NCBI RefSeq assembly: GCF_047511655.1
Contig: NC_133392.1
Location: forward strand, 20,536,001-20,600,000
Reading direction: 5' to 3'
DNA: 64,000 nt
DNA from: Castor canadensis
Taxonomy: Eukaryota; Chordata; Mammalia; Rodentia; Castoridae
In this document: positions 13,901 to 27,894 of the stretch, piece after piece
How positions within the stretch are numbered: the first letter of the stretch is position 1
Layout of the letters: each line of letters starts with the position of its first letter
The notes under the pieces: model-generated
What the model was told of the DNA's origin: nothing
What the model saw: the letters and a program-made list of their open reading frames with translations, nothing else
The model's database searches: none
Made by a program: the position numbers and the translations under genes

Positions 13901-16900
13901 TTCTTCACCTCATGGCAGTCAGGAAGCAGAGAGAGGGGAGGAAGAGAGGGGAGGCATGCTCCCCAGTGACCAACTAGATGCTTGCCTCCTAAAGTTTCCA
14001 GAACCTTCCAAAATAGCATCACCAGCTGGGGACCAAGCATTCAACACATGAGCCTGTCGGGGACACTTCATATTCTAACCATAACAGAAGCCACTGTTTT
14101 AAGGGGGTTGTGTGGTCTGCTGTGTGTGTGTGTGTGTGTATTTTAGAAATACTCACTTCCAGTGTGCAGGGGGAGTGGATTGTAGGGGCAGTAGACCAGG
14201 TGAAGGTGATGGGGGCTTGGACTGAGCCCTGTTATTAGAGATGAAGAGAATGGGAAATTTTGGAGAAAAAGCCAAAGTTGTGCTTCTTTGTGCCTTTTCC
14301 CCAGCACACTTATTTTAGGCCCTTTGTAGTGTTTTGGGAAGAATGTCTTTTAGCTTCATGGCTGGGGAGGAGCACAGGCCCGGCCCAGTGCTTGTCTGGC
14401 CTCTGGTTAGCTTGTCGGTGTGGAGGTAAGGCTGCTGCCAGCCTTGCTCAGCAATGTCTTTCTGGCATGTTGACCACTTAGGTCATGTCTGGTTCTTGCC
14501 CCAGACCTCGTCTGCGTCCCAAGCTAAACATGTCCATCTGCTGTTAATTCTCTCTCCTTTCGGAGAAATCCTTCCCCTGCCTTCTGACAGGGAACTCAAG
14601 GTAAACCCCATGGGTCACCCATCCCTCCTCCCAGACTTGTTCAGATGAGACCGGGGCCTCCTTGGAGAATGGTGGCCTTGAGCGGAGAGTCCCATGGCAA
14701 GACTAGCATGGCAGCTGTTGTGGCATCCTCACTGGGTCGTGGGTAGGAGGGTCAACTCCTGGAACCCTGTTTGTTGAGAGCATCCTCACTCTGTGTGCTT
14801 ACTTGTGCACAGTGATGGGCGATTTTTGTTAACTTAGTTGTCCCAGGTCCTAAGATGTTTTCTTACTGTTCAGGAAGAAGAGTTGAGTAATCTCTCTTCC
14901 ACTGTGTATGTGAATGACTTTCAGGTTTCTGGTGAGGTCTTTAACATTAACTTACTGTCCCTCCTGGCAGTCCTAGGAGCTGAGGATAAGACACCCCTCT
15001 CCTATTGTTGCTTTTCTTTTCTTGAAGTCTTGCACCCAGTGATCACTGGGTTAATAAATAAGGATTCTGTGGTTCATAAACAATGCTGATGACTGTTTCT
15101 TTTGTTTCCTTAGGGCCATTTGGTAAATGTTCTTTGCTCTGGGGACAAAAGACATGCCTGCTGTTGCATTTAGCAGTGGGGAATAACATGCTTTGGAGTT
15201 GAGCAACTGAGAGGTGCCAGGCCTGGCCACAGCATACATAGCTGGACCTGAGCTGGAGGGCAAGTGTGGCCCGTGGTAGTTTTCTCAGCTGGCCATTCAG
15301 CAGCTCCCTGGAGGGTCCTGTGGCTGATTGCAGGAGCCTTGGTGAAAGGGGCAACACTTATCTACACAGCAGAAGTGGAATATGGGTGCCTTTTTTCCCT
15401 ACGTCATGTTGACTGTTTCAAAAATACCTTAGGCTCCAGGCAGCAGTCCCACTCCCCACCTTCAGCCTTCAGCATTCTTTTTTTGTTTTGTTTTGTTTTT
15501 TGTTTGACAACAAGGTCTCACTATGTAGTCCAGGCTGGCCTCAAACTCAATTCTTTCTCGGCCTCCCAAGTGCTGGCATTACAGGCGTGTAGCTTTTTGC
15601 CTAGGCGAACACTCTTAACCTTGCTGGGTCCTTTGGCTTAGGCAAAAACCTGCTAATGGTAGAAGGACAAGCAGCTCTGAACTCAAGCAGAACTGGCCTT
15701 GGATCCTAGCCCATCATCAGGATGTCAGAGGGCAAGTTAAAGACTTTGAACCTCACTTTGCTCACTTTCTATTTGTCTTTTCCTGGAGAGTTGTGAGGAT
15801 GAGAGACAATGTGTCATGTAGGGTCAGCTTGGTATAGGTCTTCAGAATCAAGGCTCTGGAACAACTGCCCTGGTTCAAATCCTCCTTCTGCTGTGTACTT
15901 TAGGTCAGTTACTTAAACTCTCTGTGCCTTTCTGTGGTTACCAGAAGTTGCATAGATGGATTCATGCCCCCCCTTCTGGGCAGGAGAATCCCTCACTTTG
16001 TTCACTCTTTAACCCCTTCCACTCAGAGGCAAGAGGATTCGCAGTGGGAAGGGCCTGGTTTTGGATATATTTTCTTTAGCTGAAGCCCCTGGGCTGAGGA
16101 AGCATTTCCGTCCATTCCCTGACAGGAAGGGACAGGGCCTGTGTGGGAGAGAGTGTGATGCTACCTTGGAGGGGATGCAAACAGGAAGTTCAGAAACAAG
16201 CTAATGTCTAAAGAGACTTAAGTTAGAGAATTGTTGGCACTTAAAACAGAAATGCAGCTCACTTTTCAGAAAAATAACAGCTGCCTAAATGTCAGAGACA
16301 TGGGAGAGAGAAGGCTATTGGTTTGTTTTTGAATGAGATCTTATGGAGGAAAGAGCAATTTTTATCTGTTTCTCTTTACTCGCTTTGTTCGCCAAATGAG
16401 AAAATAGAGGCCGAAGGGGATAAACATCTTTAATTGTAGTCTCTTCCCATGTGTACAGTTTTTTCTTTTTTTGAGACAGGGTCTCATTATGTATTCCAGA
16501 CTGGCCTTGAACTCACTGTGTAGCCCAGGCTGGTCTTGAATTCATGATTCTCCTGTCTCTGTTCCTGAGTGCTGGGATTACAGCTGTGTACTACCACACC
16601 TAGCTGATGTTTTTCTTTAATTTGATGTTCACCTTGGCTTTGTAGCAGGCCTCTTGGCTCCTTGAAGGAAGGAGCCAAGAACTCCCGAACTTTTATAGTC
16701 CTCACCTGACCTAACACGCTTAGCAAGTGGAAAGAAGTCAGGTACAACTGATGGAGGTCTAATTCATTGTTGTCTTGGCAGAGCGAGTACATTGCTCCCT
16801 GTGACTGCCGGCGTGCCTTTGTCTCTGGATTTGATGGCTCTGCGGGTGAGTCACTAAATTCTCTCTGTCCTTCTCTATCTGTGTGTGCCTCCCAAAATAA

Positions 16901-19900
16901 CTGAACCAAGTTATGATGTGCAACCAAAAAGAAAATGCAAACCAGACATTCCCCATTGTGCCTCTGCAGAGAAATTCTCAGTCTTTTCCAGATCACCAAG
17001 ACCACCTTTTTAATGACTTTTTGCTCTTCTCTGTACCTTTGCTTTCAAAGTTTAAACAATTTGTTAAAAAAAAATTGAGCTTTTTATTGACCGTGACATA
17101 CATACAGAAGGTAGTGTCAATTAAGCTGAAAATGTCTTTGCAACTAGCACCCTAAATAAGAAGTGGGACTTTAATAGCACTGTAGAAACCCCCTGCCTTA
17201 GCTTATTGGTACCATATAATTCTCCAAGTGCTTTTGGTCTCTCTGTTGACTTAAATAACAAAGGGTAATGTTGAGTTCCATTGTATCCTGCCCCTTTCCA
17301 CACTCTTATACCCTTGAGTTTTCAGGTGGTTTTCCCTTCAAATCCCCATCTCTTAAGCAAGCTGGACAAGGTGGGAGCCCTGTTCCCCTTGTGGTTAGCA
17401 CACTGCTTCCTTTGGCGTAAGTGCTTGTGTTGGTTGGCACATTTGGGTTGGTTTTGGCTGATGTCTCTGTTGAAAGTTTTGAGATCTGCCAGGCCTGTGG
17501 GAATGGAGGGCAGGTAGAGGTAGGAGGCACAAGCCTCTTGCTGGTTGGTGACTACTGAGTCACTGAACACTCACTGGGTCCAGTTGGTGTGTCTCTTGAA
17601 AGGGTGGAATTGCTCCATTGGGATGTATGGCAGACTACAGAATTGCCTGTGTCTGCCTAGCAGGAACCCTTCCTACCTCTGCCTTCTTGATTATGAGACC
17701 ATTTTGGCCATAGGTCTATAATCCTCTGTTCTTCTGGCCTCCACTGATCCTATGTAGGTGTCCTTTCTATGCAGAAAGCAGCATCCAGGCAGTCAGAGCT
17801 CGTGGCTGATTTCTTCTGAGCTTGACCAACAGTTGGTTCTTAGTGGCATTGTTCTCTTACCTGGAGATTCTCTAGTCAAGGACCCATCTGCCCCACTGGG
17901 AGCTGGTGCCTCTCACCACTCTAGCCTGCCTGTTGCCATTTCGGGCAGTGGTCAGAAACCTTTCTTTTTTTTGTGCTCTGCTGCTTCAGGCACGGCCATC
18001 ATCACAGAAGAGCATGCAGCCATGTGGACTGATGGGCGCTATTTTCTCCAGGCAGCCAAGCAGATGGACAGCAACTGGACACTCATGAAAATGGGTAGGT
18101 AGAGACATGGCCAGCCCCACCTAAGCTGGCCTCATCTTGGCAGGGGTTGTGAATTCCTCAGGGCTCTTGGATCTTAACTTTTTTTTTTTCAGTACTAGTG
18201 CTTGAATTCAGGGCCTTCACCTTGAGCCACTCCACCAGCCCTATTTTTGTGAAGGATTTTTCAAGATAGGGTCTCATGAACTATTTGCCTGGGTTGGCTC
18301 TGGAGCATGAACAGCTAGGATTACAGGCGTGAGCCACTGGTGTCTGGCCAGATCTTAACTTTTGTATAATATCATGGACCCTCCATGAGAGTCCAAGGAA
18401 AACTGAGAGGATGGCCTCAAGCTGTCAGGTCTGTTAGTGTTATGGAGTCAGAGTCGTGAATTGTCTGCCTGTTTGTTACAGAAGGGATGTGGTGGCTCTG
18501 GGGTGAGGAGTGTGTTGTTCTCCTTTCAAGGCCTCTGTACTTTGCTATATGTCCCTAAACATATCTTTCTTAGGCATGCCCCCTGGGTAGGGAGATTTTG
18601 GTAGGTTCCACTAGCCAGTGAATGACTCACTCTCAGGTTTTGCCAAAAATCTGTCTGCTAGGAAATGAGGTGTCTTCATCCTGCAAAAATTATACCAGGA
18701 GCCCCAAGAAAAACTTCGTTAATCAGGTGGCTTGTTTAGTTGTTTGTAAAAAACAAAATAGGAAAGAATCAAATAGCAAAATAAAATTCCATGCCAGCCT
18801 ACAGGCAGGTTTTTAGAACTCGGAGTCATGAACTCATTTCTTTATAAACTTTTGAACTTCCTTTCTGTGGCTATACAGTTATATCAGGAGTCAGAAGACA
18901 AAATGGCAAGAATAAGTGCTGTTTTAGAATATGCGAGCTTTTTCCCTAAATATACATATATTTTACCAGGATGTGGTTTAGCAAAAATCTGATTAGTTAA
19001 AAAAAATGTATATATAGACTTGATTAAAGAAAACTAGGTTATAAAAATAATTTTAGTTCCTTTGTGAAGCTGATTTGGTGTCCTGTGACTGGCCTTTTTT
19101 TTTTTTTTAATGTGAGTTTTGTTTTTAATTATCTTAAGTCTTATGGCCACATAATATGCAAATTATTATCCCCTCTACTTCTGTCTAATGAGTTGGCAAA
19201 GAACACCAGTACCAGTCACATACGCAGTAGTGCCACAGTTTTTTGTGCTTCTGAATAACTGTTTAAAGACAATCCTGAATTATAACTTAGTGTGGCTTAA
19301 AAGAATTCAAAAGTAAAGTCTAATTTGCTATTGGACCTATCATACTCATTTTTAAAAGCATCTGAACTTATAGATCAACCATGAAATGTGAGAAGTGTTA
19401 AATATTCTTTATTTGATATTATGCATAAACCACACTAAAATGCCTCATTTTAAATACAGGGAATTCTACTTCAATTGGTATAGTCAAGACCAAAAATGTA
19501 GACATTGCCTCCTTATCTTCAACATTACCTTTTATAGGCAAATGATCACAAATTGAAACATAGGCGAGTCTTTCTTAGTTTTGAGATAGTGAAGGGAATT
19601 TACCAGTATTTACACATACTCACATAACCAGTTGTTTTGAGATGGTATTCTCCATCTGTGAAAAGTTGAACATTATACTAATTAAGGCTAATCATATCTT
19701 TAGAAAGGAAAAACGGTGACAATATTTCTTAACTGGAATTATATTTACTTAACTGGAATTATTATTATTATTTTTTAAAAAGACCTCATTGACTTAACTA
19801 CAAGCCAATTTTACTTAAATCAGGACTGTCCAATTCAGAATTCATGATCTAAATTCTGGTGTTATAAGATTAAATTATGGTACACATAAAAAAGCCATGT

Positions 19901-22900
19901 GACATCTCTGTTTTGTAATAAATAAGGCAATGGCTATTACTCATTGGTAACTTTTTTGATAAGCTATCAAATCTGCCCTTTCTCCCTTAATGCCAGCGAA
20001 GATCATTTTTGTTCCAGGGTGTACTTTTTGGGATTCTCCAAATACTCCATCAGTGTATCCTCTCCCCAGGTGATGCCTTTGTTCTTGTTGGCATCTGTGT
20101 AAGAGAATCCAGCGGCCTAACCTGTCTTGCGCTCAGACAGACCGTAGAGATTTGGCCCAGTCTTGTGCTTGCCTCCCTATTCCATGGATTGACACTGTGT
20201 ACACTTCTGAACAAAAATCTTCTTGCCTTTCTCAACATCACCCTTCTGAAATTCGCTCTGTCACTATCACAACAATGGACTCTGCTTAAAAACCTGTCTT
20301 CCCACTCTCTTCTGTGACTAGTCTTGTACTAAGAAGAAGGGCTGTCTGCTCTTTGGAGTTGGGAAGCCCAGGGGGCTGTGCTGACTACGATGTAGCACAC
20401 TCCTTCATATCCCTCTTTAATTTTGGAAAAATTTCTTTTCAGGCAAGATTTGTGCTCAGCACTCTAGTCAGGCTGGCTATGGACAGGGGGACTTCTCTTT
20501 GAGACCTTGGCCTTGTATGTGAGGGGAGAGCACTGGTGGCATGTTGTCCATTTGCCTGGTGTGTGACATTAGCGTGGCTTCCAGCACCCAGCCTTCACCA
20601 AATCACCATCCGTGTCCTCACTGGGTGACCATTAGAGAGAATGTGACAGAATGCTGAGGAGGTGATCTTTGACATGGCACTGTACACATACACTACCACA
20701 ATACCAGGGTAATACTTTTTACCAGGAGCCGAATGGCAATCAGGCTTTTTCCCCTTTTATTTTAACCTTACCTTATGCTTCCTTGCATGCCATCTCACAT
20801 GGCTCCCTCTCTTTCTGTAGCCTTCGAGTGTAAGGGAGGCTTGGATTTTCCAAGTCCTGCCAGTTCACTTTGAAGAAGATCCCTGCTGTGATGGGGTTGG
20901 TGGATCGCATTGTTCTGGGAGATGTTTCTTATCAGATCTTTCCTCCTAGGTCTGAAGGACACACCAACTCAGGAAGACTGGCTGGTGAGTGTGCTTCCGG
21001 AAGGATCCAGGGTGGGTGTGGACCCACTGATCATTCCTACAGGTGAATAAGCTTGGTCCCTTGAGGCATGGGTAAGGAAATGGCTTCTAAACTCCTTCAT
21101 CTTCCCTGTTTCTTGGGGGTGTGGAGCATGTGGGGCTCAGCATGACTTGTCATGCTAGAGGTCAAGGTGAGAAAAAGAGTTCTGAGAGAGAGGCAGGGAA
21201 GGCCATGGGTGGTGTAGATGTCTTAAACAATTCCTTGCCCTGTGCTCCAGCACTGGGAGAGCCATAGAGTGCCTTTCAGAAGGGGCCAGGCCCACAAGGC
21301 CCTGCAACCTGCTTCAGATGAAATTGCAATCATATGGCTGGCCACATGCATGTCTCCTCAGATTACTGGAAGAAGATGGCCAAGGTCCTGCGAAGTGCCG
21401 GCCACCACCTGGTTCCTGTGAAGGACAACCTTGTTGACAAAATCTGGACGGATCGTCCCGAGCGGCCCTGTAGGCCCCTCCTCACACTGGGCCTGGATTA
21501 TACAGGTCTGAACACATCTGTGCCCACAGGGCCCAGGGCCCAGCCTCACCTCATGCCCTGTCTCTATCCTGGTTCTCTGTAGCAAAGTCGAGTCTGAGCT
21601 GATGGAAAGACCATGCCCCACCTTGGCATAGTGGGACATTTGACAACAGCACAGGCTTTACTGGTTTCCACTGTTGCCTCCTAATTGACACTTACTTTAG
21701 ATTAATTTAGTTTTGCAAAGCTCTTCTGGGTGACTTTTTGGGTGCTGCTGAGAAGACTAAGCTATTTACCCCTCAGCTGCTAACTGCCCTTGTACTATGT
21801 GTGATAGTGAAATACAGCCTAGAGTTTCTAAGATCCATTTCCTTTCCTTATGTTAGCATTTGTAGGTTTATCTTCCAGGCCCTGCCCAGCATCTTGGATC
21901 TTCTGTGTTTTAGAGGTTTGGGTGTGGGTGCCCCCTTGGCTTGTATGATAATGGTGTGTAAGCAGTGTTCCAGCAAATGTTTGTGGGAGACAAATGTGTG
22001 GATTTATGAAAACAGTGAAGGGCAGAGGGAGAGACGTGGAAGGTGGGGCTGCAGAGGAGGGAGCCTTGCTATAGAAACAGAGAGGTGGATGGGGACGTCT
22101 GGAATGTAGGCAGATTGCCCAGAGGGGTCCTGGGAAGAAAGCATTACAGCTCAGACTCTGAGCCAAATTTTAAACAGCATTCCCTAGTGATCTTCAAAGC
22201 AGCCTTGGTTGTGGGGCAGCCCCCAGCCTGTTTTCCTGTGTGATACCCTCACTGGGGGGTGCTGCACATGGGGTGGGGGATGGGGCAAGACAGGGTAAGT
22301 ACCCAGGGCCAGCTAAATGTTTTCCATCAGCATGGTTTGAATTGTTTTTATTGAAGCAGAGGCTCTGACCTGTTACTACAGGAGAGAGGAGAGCAAATAT
22401 TGCTGGTAAAGTTTCATTTTGCCAATAGTTGTGTGCTTTCTTTGTGCTGTTCACTTGCTAGGTGCCTGGTTCATAAGACAGATGACTGTTTTCTTCACAG
22501 GCTGTTGTAAACTGAGTTAAAAATGCACTGTGGTTGGGTAGTCATGGTGGCAGTGGGGTAAGTTCCTCTGGGGCTGCAGTTTCATCCTGGGGAGCAGCAG
22601 GGAGTCCTTGACTGTGTCTAACAGGGCAAGTGTGGTTAGGAGGTGATAGTCATAGTGAGTCAGTCTGCAGGAAATTCCTAGGTTTTAACACTAAAAGCAA
22701 GTCTGGAGTCTAAGGAATATAAAGTGATTCTCTCCTGACCTGGTGAGGCTGAGTGAGTTCTCTCTGTTGGGAGGTCTGTCCGCACAACTCTCTGTGCTTT
22801 CTTGATTGCAGCAGTCTTTATACAATAGTATAGTTGCTGCTTTAATTGTCTGTCGTCTTTTGTAGATTGTAAGCCCTATGAAGACAGGGACTGAGTCTGG

Positions 22901-25900
22901 TCCAGAGCTGTAACTGCATTGACTAGCATGGTCCCTGGCAGATGTCTGTGCTTGGCAAGTCTAGATGAACAAATGAATAAAATTTTGCTAGTGAGGTAGT
23001 CAGGATTCATGAGAGTCAAGTGGCTTGTCAGCATCTTACCTCTTCTGTAGGGCTTAAATCTTGGCCTGCTGCCTATGCAGGAAACATGCTGTCTGTAAGA
23101 TGGGGAGCTGGGTAAGAGTATTTGGATTACTCCTGTGGCTTCCTGGGACAAGGGTTGGAGTCATAAGTACATTTGTTTCTTGCAGGCATCTCCTGGAAGG
23201 AGAAGGTTGCAGACCTCCGATTGAAAATGGCTGAGAGGAACATCGTGTGGTTTGTGGTCACGGCTCTAGATGAGATTGCATGTGAGTGATCTGGTTTCAC
23301 TGGTTGTGCATGTTAGCTGATGTCTCCTGTGGACCTCTGGGGATCTGTGTGTTCACACATTCAGCTTTCTGAGTGGCCAGGGATAAGCAAAAGATTGTAT
23401 TGCCAAATGGATATAGGAGATGCCAATTAGGATGAGGGAGAAAGTAGGGGAGGTCCCAGTATCCTTGCTCAGGGTGGTGTTACAGCCACACCTCTGTTAA
23501 TGGACATCTCCTCCAAATGTTTCCTGTCTGTCAGCCTCTCTGCAAGTATAGAAGTGGGATCATAGGAGGTTTTTTCTTTATACTTTCCATGTAGTTTTTC
23601 CAGGGTCTTCACAGTGAGAAAGGTCTGGAGATATTTTTGCCTGAGAAAACTCAGAAACTAAAGATTCCTCTCTAGGCCCTTTGATAATAGCAGTTTCTCA
23701 ATCTTTAGACTTTAAACTGCCCCCATGTAATTGTTCAGAACCTTCTATCATCTTCCAGAGCCTAAAGGAATCTGGTTGAAACTTCTTTTCCTATCTGTTT
23801 TCTGACTGGATTGACTCAGGGCAACTGAGAAGAGGCTCACGTTTTTTTACCTTCTCACTAGAGAAAGAGACCCTCCTATACAGTGTCCTGTCTCTTCAGT
23901 CCCCATTTTATCTCTTCAGTACCCCAAACTTTGTCAAATAATCAGTGATTTATATCCCTTTTTAACATAACAACTTCAACACCAGAGAAAAAGTATACAA
24001 AGCTAGTTTCTCACCATGGGTATAACAAACACATTCCCATTATGGAAAACCTGGAAAATGCAGAAGTAGAAGGAAGAAGAGAAATCACCTGTAATTCTAT
24101 TACCCAGAGATAATCACTATTAATATTTCTATGCATCTTTTACTTTGCAGTCTGATTTATTGTATATTATAGATATCTGTAAGCAAAATTTTAACTTAAA
24201 TATTTCATCAAATGGTTATAGTATAATACACTTAACCATTTCTCAAATAACCTTTGGTTTTCTCCGGTTTTCCTACAGTTTATTAATATGCTATGATCCT
24301 AATCTTGGTTCATGAATCAATGTTTGTTTCTGGTAATCTACCTATTTCTCATTGGCTTTTAGGGGTAATATTACAAGTTGAGGGTATGTATGTAGTAGGC
24401 CTTTTGACCCATCCTGTCACACCAGCCCTAGGTATTCTCTTTTTTCTATTCCCTTGAAGCACTAGGATGAGAGGTGAAAAATGTTGCCTTTCTGCTTTAC
24501 TTGAGAAACTATCCTGTTAAAATAGAGTCTGCACTTTTTATGCTAGGGCCTTTAGCCCTTTGATCCTGAGACCAAGCACTCAGTTCCTGGAAGCCCTGGG
24601 ACTGGAGCTGTGTTCTCTACTGTTCGCTCTTGTTTCTCGAATGTTCAGTGACCTCACCAGACCCTGGACCCTGGCTAAGGGTGGGCCATAGGTGGGCCTC
24701 AGGCTCTGGTTTCATTCATGGGCTCCAGCCTCATGACTCACTGCTTCTCTATACTCCTCTGCCATGAGGCTTGGAAGTGCCTTTATTTGGCCTCCTAGTG
24801 CGTTGGTCTTAGTTTTTCTACCTAGGTCATTTGCTTTAGGAGAGGATGAGTGCTTGTTTCCTCTCCTTACATTTGGAGGAACCAGGGGTTTGTGTATGGC
24901 AAAGCCAAGCCTGGCAGGTCACCGCCACTAGGTGGGCCATTTCAACTTTTTGTTTGGTTGGGGGCATTTCTTATGTTTCTGACCAAGAATTCTCCTATAA
25001 CCTTTCCCAGGACAGTGGTGCAGTGGCATAAGAAACAGTTCTGGTGCCATCAGGTGGTGGACACCAACAGTTGCAGCTCAGACGTGGAACCAGGAGTAAG
25101 GTTCCTTGTCTTTCTGAGAGATACCATTGAATCCTTTGATAGTAACTGGATTCCAAGCTGAAGCCCTCCCCTCCTCCACAGGCTTCGTCTTCAACTTGAT
25201 TTGGGAGCCAGGCAGGTGACAGGGACTTTGCTTTCCTTTTTTAGGGCTATTCAATCTTCGAGGATCAGACGTGGAGCACAACCCGGTATTTTTTTCCTAT
25301 GCAATCATAGGACTAGAGACAATCATGTGAGTGTTTACCTGCCACCTGCACTTCCTCCCCACAGCTCCTTGAGCCCTAGGGTCCCCTTTGTGGCCCTCAT
25401 CCACCAGTCACAGCTGATGCTTTGCTGGTGTGCTGCCTTGTACCTGCCCTTTCCCCCTTTCCCTTCTTGTCTTCTTTAAGAGTAAATGTTTATATCCTGC
25501 CCATTTTTTAACCTCCCCCCACAATGTTTTAAAATCTGTGAAAGTGTTTATAGTACCATGAGATTAAGAAATAAGTAGGTGAGGACAAAGCTGATGTGAG
25601 GTTAGTTCACAAAATTCCTGCGCATGGTTTTGTTCAGGTCACATATCTCACTTCAGGTTTTCTAGCAGCCAGTGAAGAAAGTTGTATATAGGCTCAGTTA
25701 TGCTATTCTGGGCCCCCAATCCCAATGCAAATGAGCCAATGACTTTGAAGGTTAGAAAGGATAGGGGGAACCACCTGAACTGTGATTTGTTGAATTGTCA
25801 ATTTATCTTTTCAGAGCAGTTTTCCCGTCATTGTTTTTCTATTGGATGGCTTTCTTGATTGAGATAACACATTTATTGAGTGCCTACTATGTGCCAGGGG

Positions 25901-27855
25901 CCTCTGTAATGTGTCAGACTGAATGGCATAGATGTGATCCTGGGTTTTAGTGGGGAGATGAGTGTCTCTCTTCCTTAGGGATTTGGGCACATAAATGAGT
26001 ACCAGCTTGCCAGGAGGGACTAGTCTGGACTGGGGGTCAGAGGAGACATTTAGGGAAAGTAATATTGAAGCAAAGATTGAGTCAATAGGTGAATGAATGG
26101 TGGGGTGAGGAGGAATGGTCAACATGATCCAAAACGAGGGAAAAGCATTTTCAGAGGCTCTGCGCAGTAGAGAGTGGTGTGTGGATGACCTGAAGTGGTT
26201 TAGTGTAGTCTGAGCCTAGGGTGTAAGGCCAGAAGGTGAGCAGGGGCCACAGAAAAGAAAGGCCTGTTGGCTAAGCATAGGAGCTCAGGCTTTTGTCCTG
26301 AAGACAACAAAGAGCTACTGAATGAATCGTTCAGTGGGAATTACATGATTATACTTATAAATTATGAAGAAATTATGAAGAATTTTATGACTGAAAAAAA
26401 GAATGGGGCAAGACTTGGAGGCTGATAGGTGGTGGTGGCCTGTGCATCAGTGGTTATCTGGTAGAACTATAGACAGAGCTGGACAGATGTGATGGAAATA
26501 TAGGTCCCAAGACCTGCTCAGGTTTCTGGCTTGAGGAATTGGGTGATGATGATGCTATATACAGGAACAGGGAATACGATTTGGAAGACAGGAGTCAGAA
26601 AGGGAGTGGGGAGGGAGGAAAAGCTGCGTGGTTTGTGTGTGTGTTATGTGTGTTTTCTAACCCATTTGCTCATGTGTCCTCCTTTTTTTGTCACCCACCT
26701 CTGGCCTCCTGCAGGCTCTTCATTGATGGGGACCGCATAGATGCCCCCAGTGTGAAAGAGCACCTGCTCCTTGACTTGGGTCTGGAGGCCGAATACAGAA
26801 TCCAGGTGCTTCCTTATAAGTCGATCCTGAGTGAGCTCAAGACCCTGTGTGCTGACCTTTCCCTGCGGGAGAAAGTATGGGTCAGTGACAAGGCCAGCTA
26901 TGCTGTGAGTGAGGCCATCCCCAAGGTTAGTGGCCCCACTCTGACCTTTCTAATCCCTGCCACTCCCTTCCCAGTTCTGGTATCTGATAGCTCTGTCTTT
27001 GGATTAGAGACCTTGGGTTCCAGGCTGTGGTCTGTCTGGATGAGCCCTAGAGCTGGAGCCACATGGAGGGTCTGAGACTCTTTGAGCTCATTGAGGTCCA
27101 TGTCTTCTAGCATATGGCATGAAATATAATTGTAGTTGCCACACTTTAATATTTAGGCTAATTTAAATGTGTCTGTTTTAACAGCATTTAGTGTCCACAA
27201 GAAAAAAATTGTAAGTAGCATATGAGACCACAATGTTGTGAAAAAATTTTAAGATAAAACAGAGTATGTATGGGTACAGAGGATAGGAGCTAGGGCAAAA
27301 GTTGTGCAAGTGGTGTGAGCATGCCTCAGTTTTGGGATATACTTTGCTGCACGTACCCCACTTCTCACTATAAGGAGACTTGAGGTCTAGAGAGGCTGGA
27401 GAGTTTGGCATTTGTCAAAGATCAAATGATAGTGATAGCCTTGCCCTTTCCTGAGCCCTTGCTGGGTGGTGCTAAGCAGCCAATACCTGTTGCTTCATTC
27501 TTTTTAGTTAGTGTCTAGGGCAGGACTGAAATCCAGGCCTCTTTAGATGGGGGCTTTTCTGCTGTCCTTCCCTCGGCCTCTGGTTGCTAAGTGGCCTTGG
27601 TATCTCAACAATGCCTCTCTTTTTCATTGAGCAGTAGGCCATCTGGGGAAGAACCCAGGCCCCTGCTTTTGTAGATCTGCCTTGCTATTGTAGCTCTGCC
27701 AATGTCACACTGTGGATGACCTTTGGCAATCCATTCAGTTATTTAGATTTTTATTTCCTTGACCCAAGTAGGGTTCACTTTTGCCTTCCCTGTTTCATGG
27801 TGTGTGATAGAGAGGAAGAAGGAGAGGAAGTGGGGTGGGGGGAGGAGAAGAGACG

Positions 27856-27894
<39 letters not shown>

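Noticed and set aside
16487..17005. 172-codon minus-strand open frame
   Set aside because: It runs through a B1-like SINE and antisense over coding exon 2, so it is not a gene.
24925..24945. CTCF-like gccactaggtgggcc, and others near 25035 and 31405
   Set aside because: Each departs from the core at informative positions; chance matches of this quality are expected in 64 kb.
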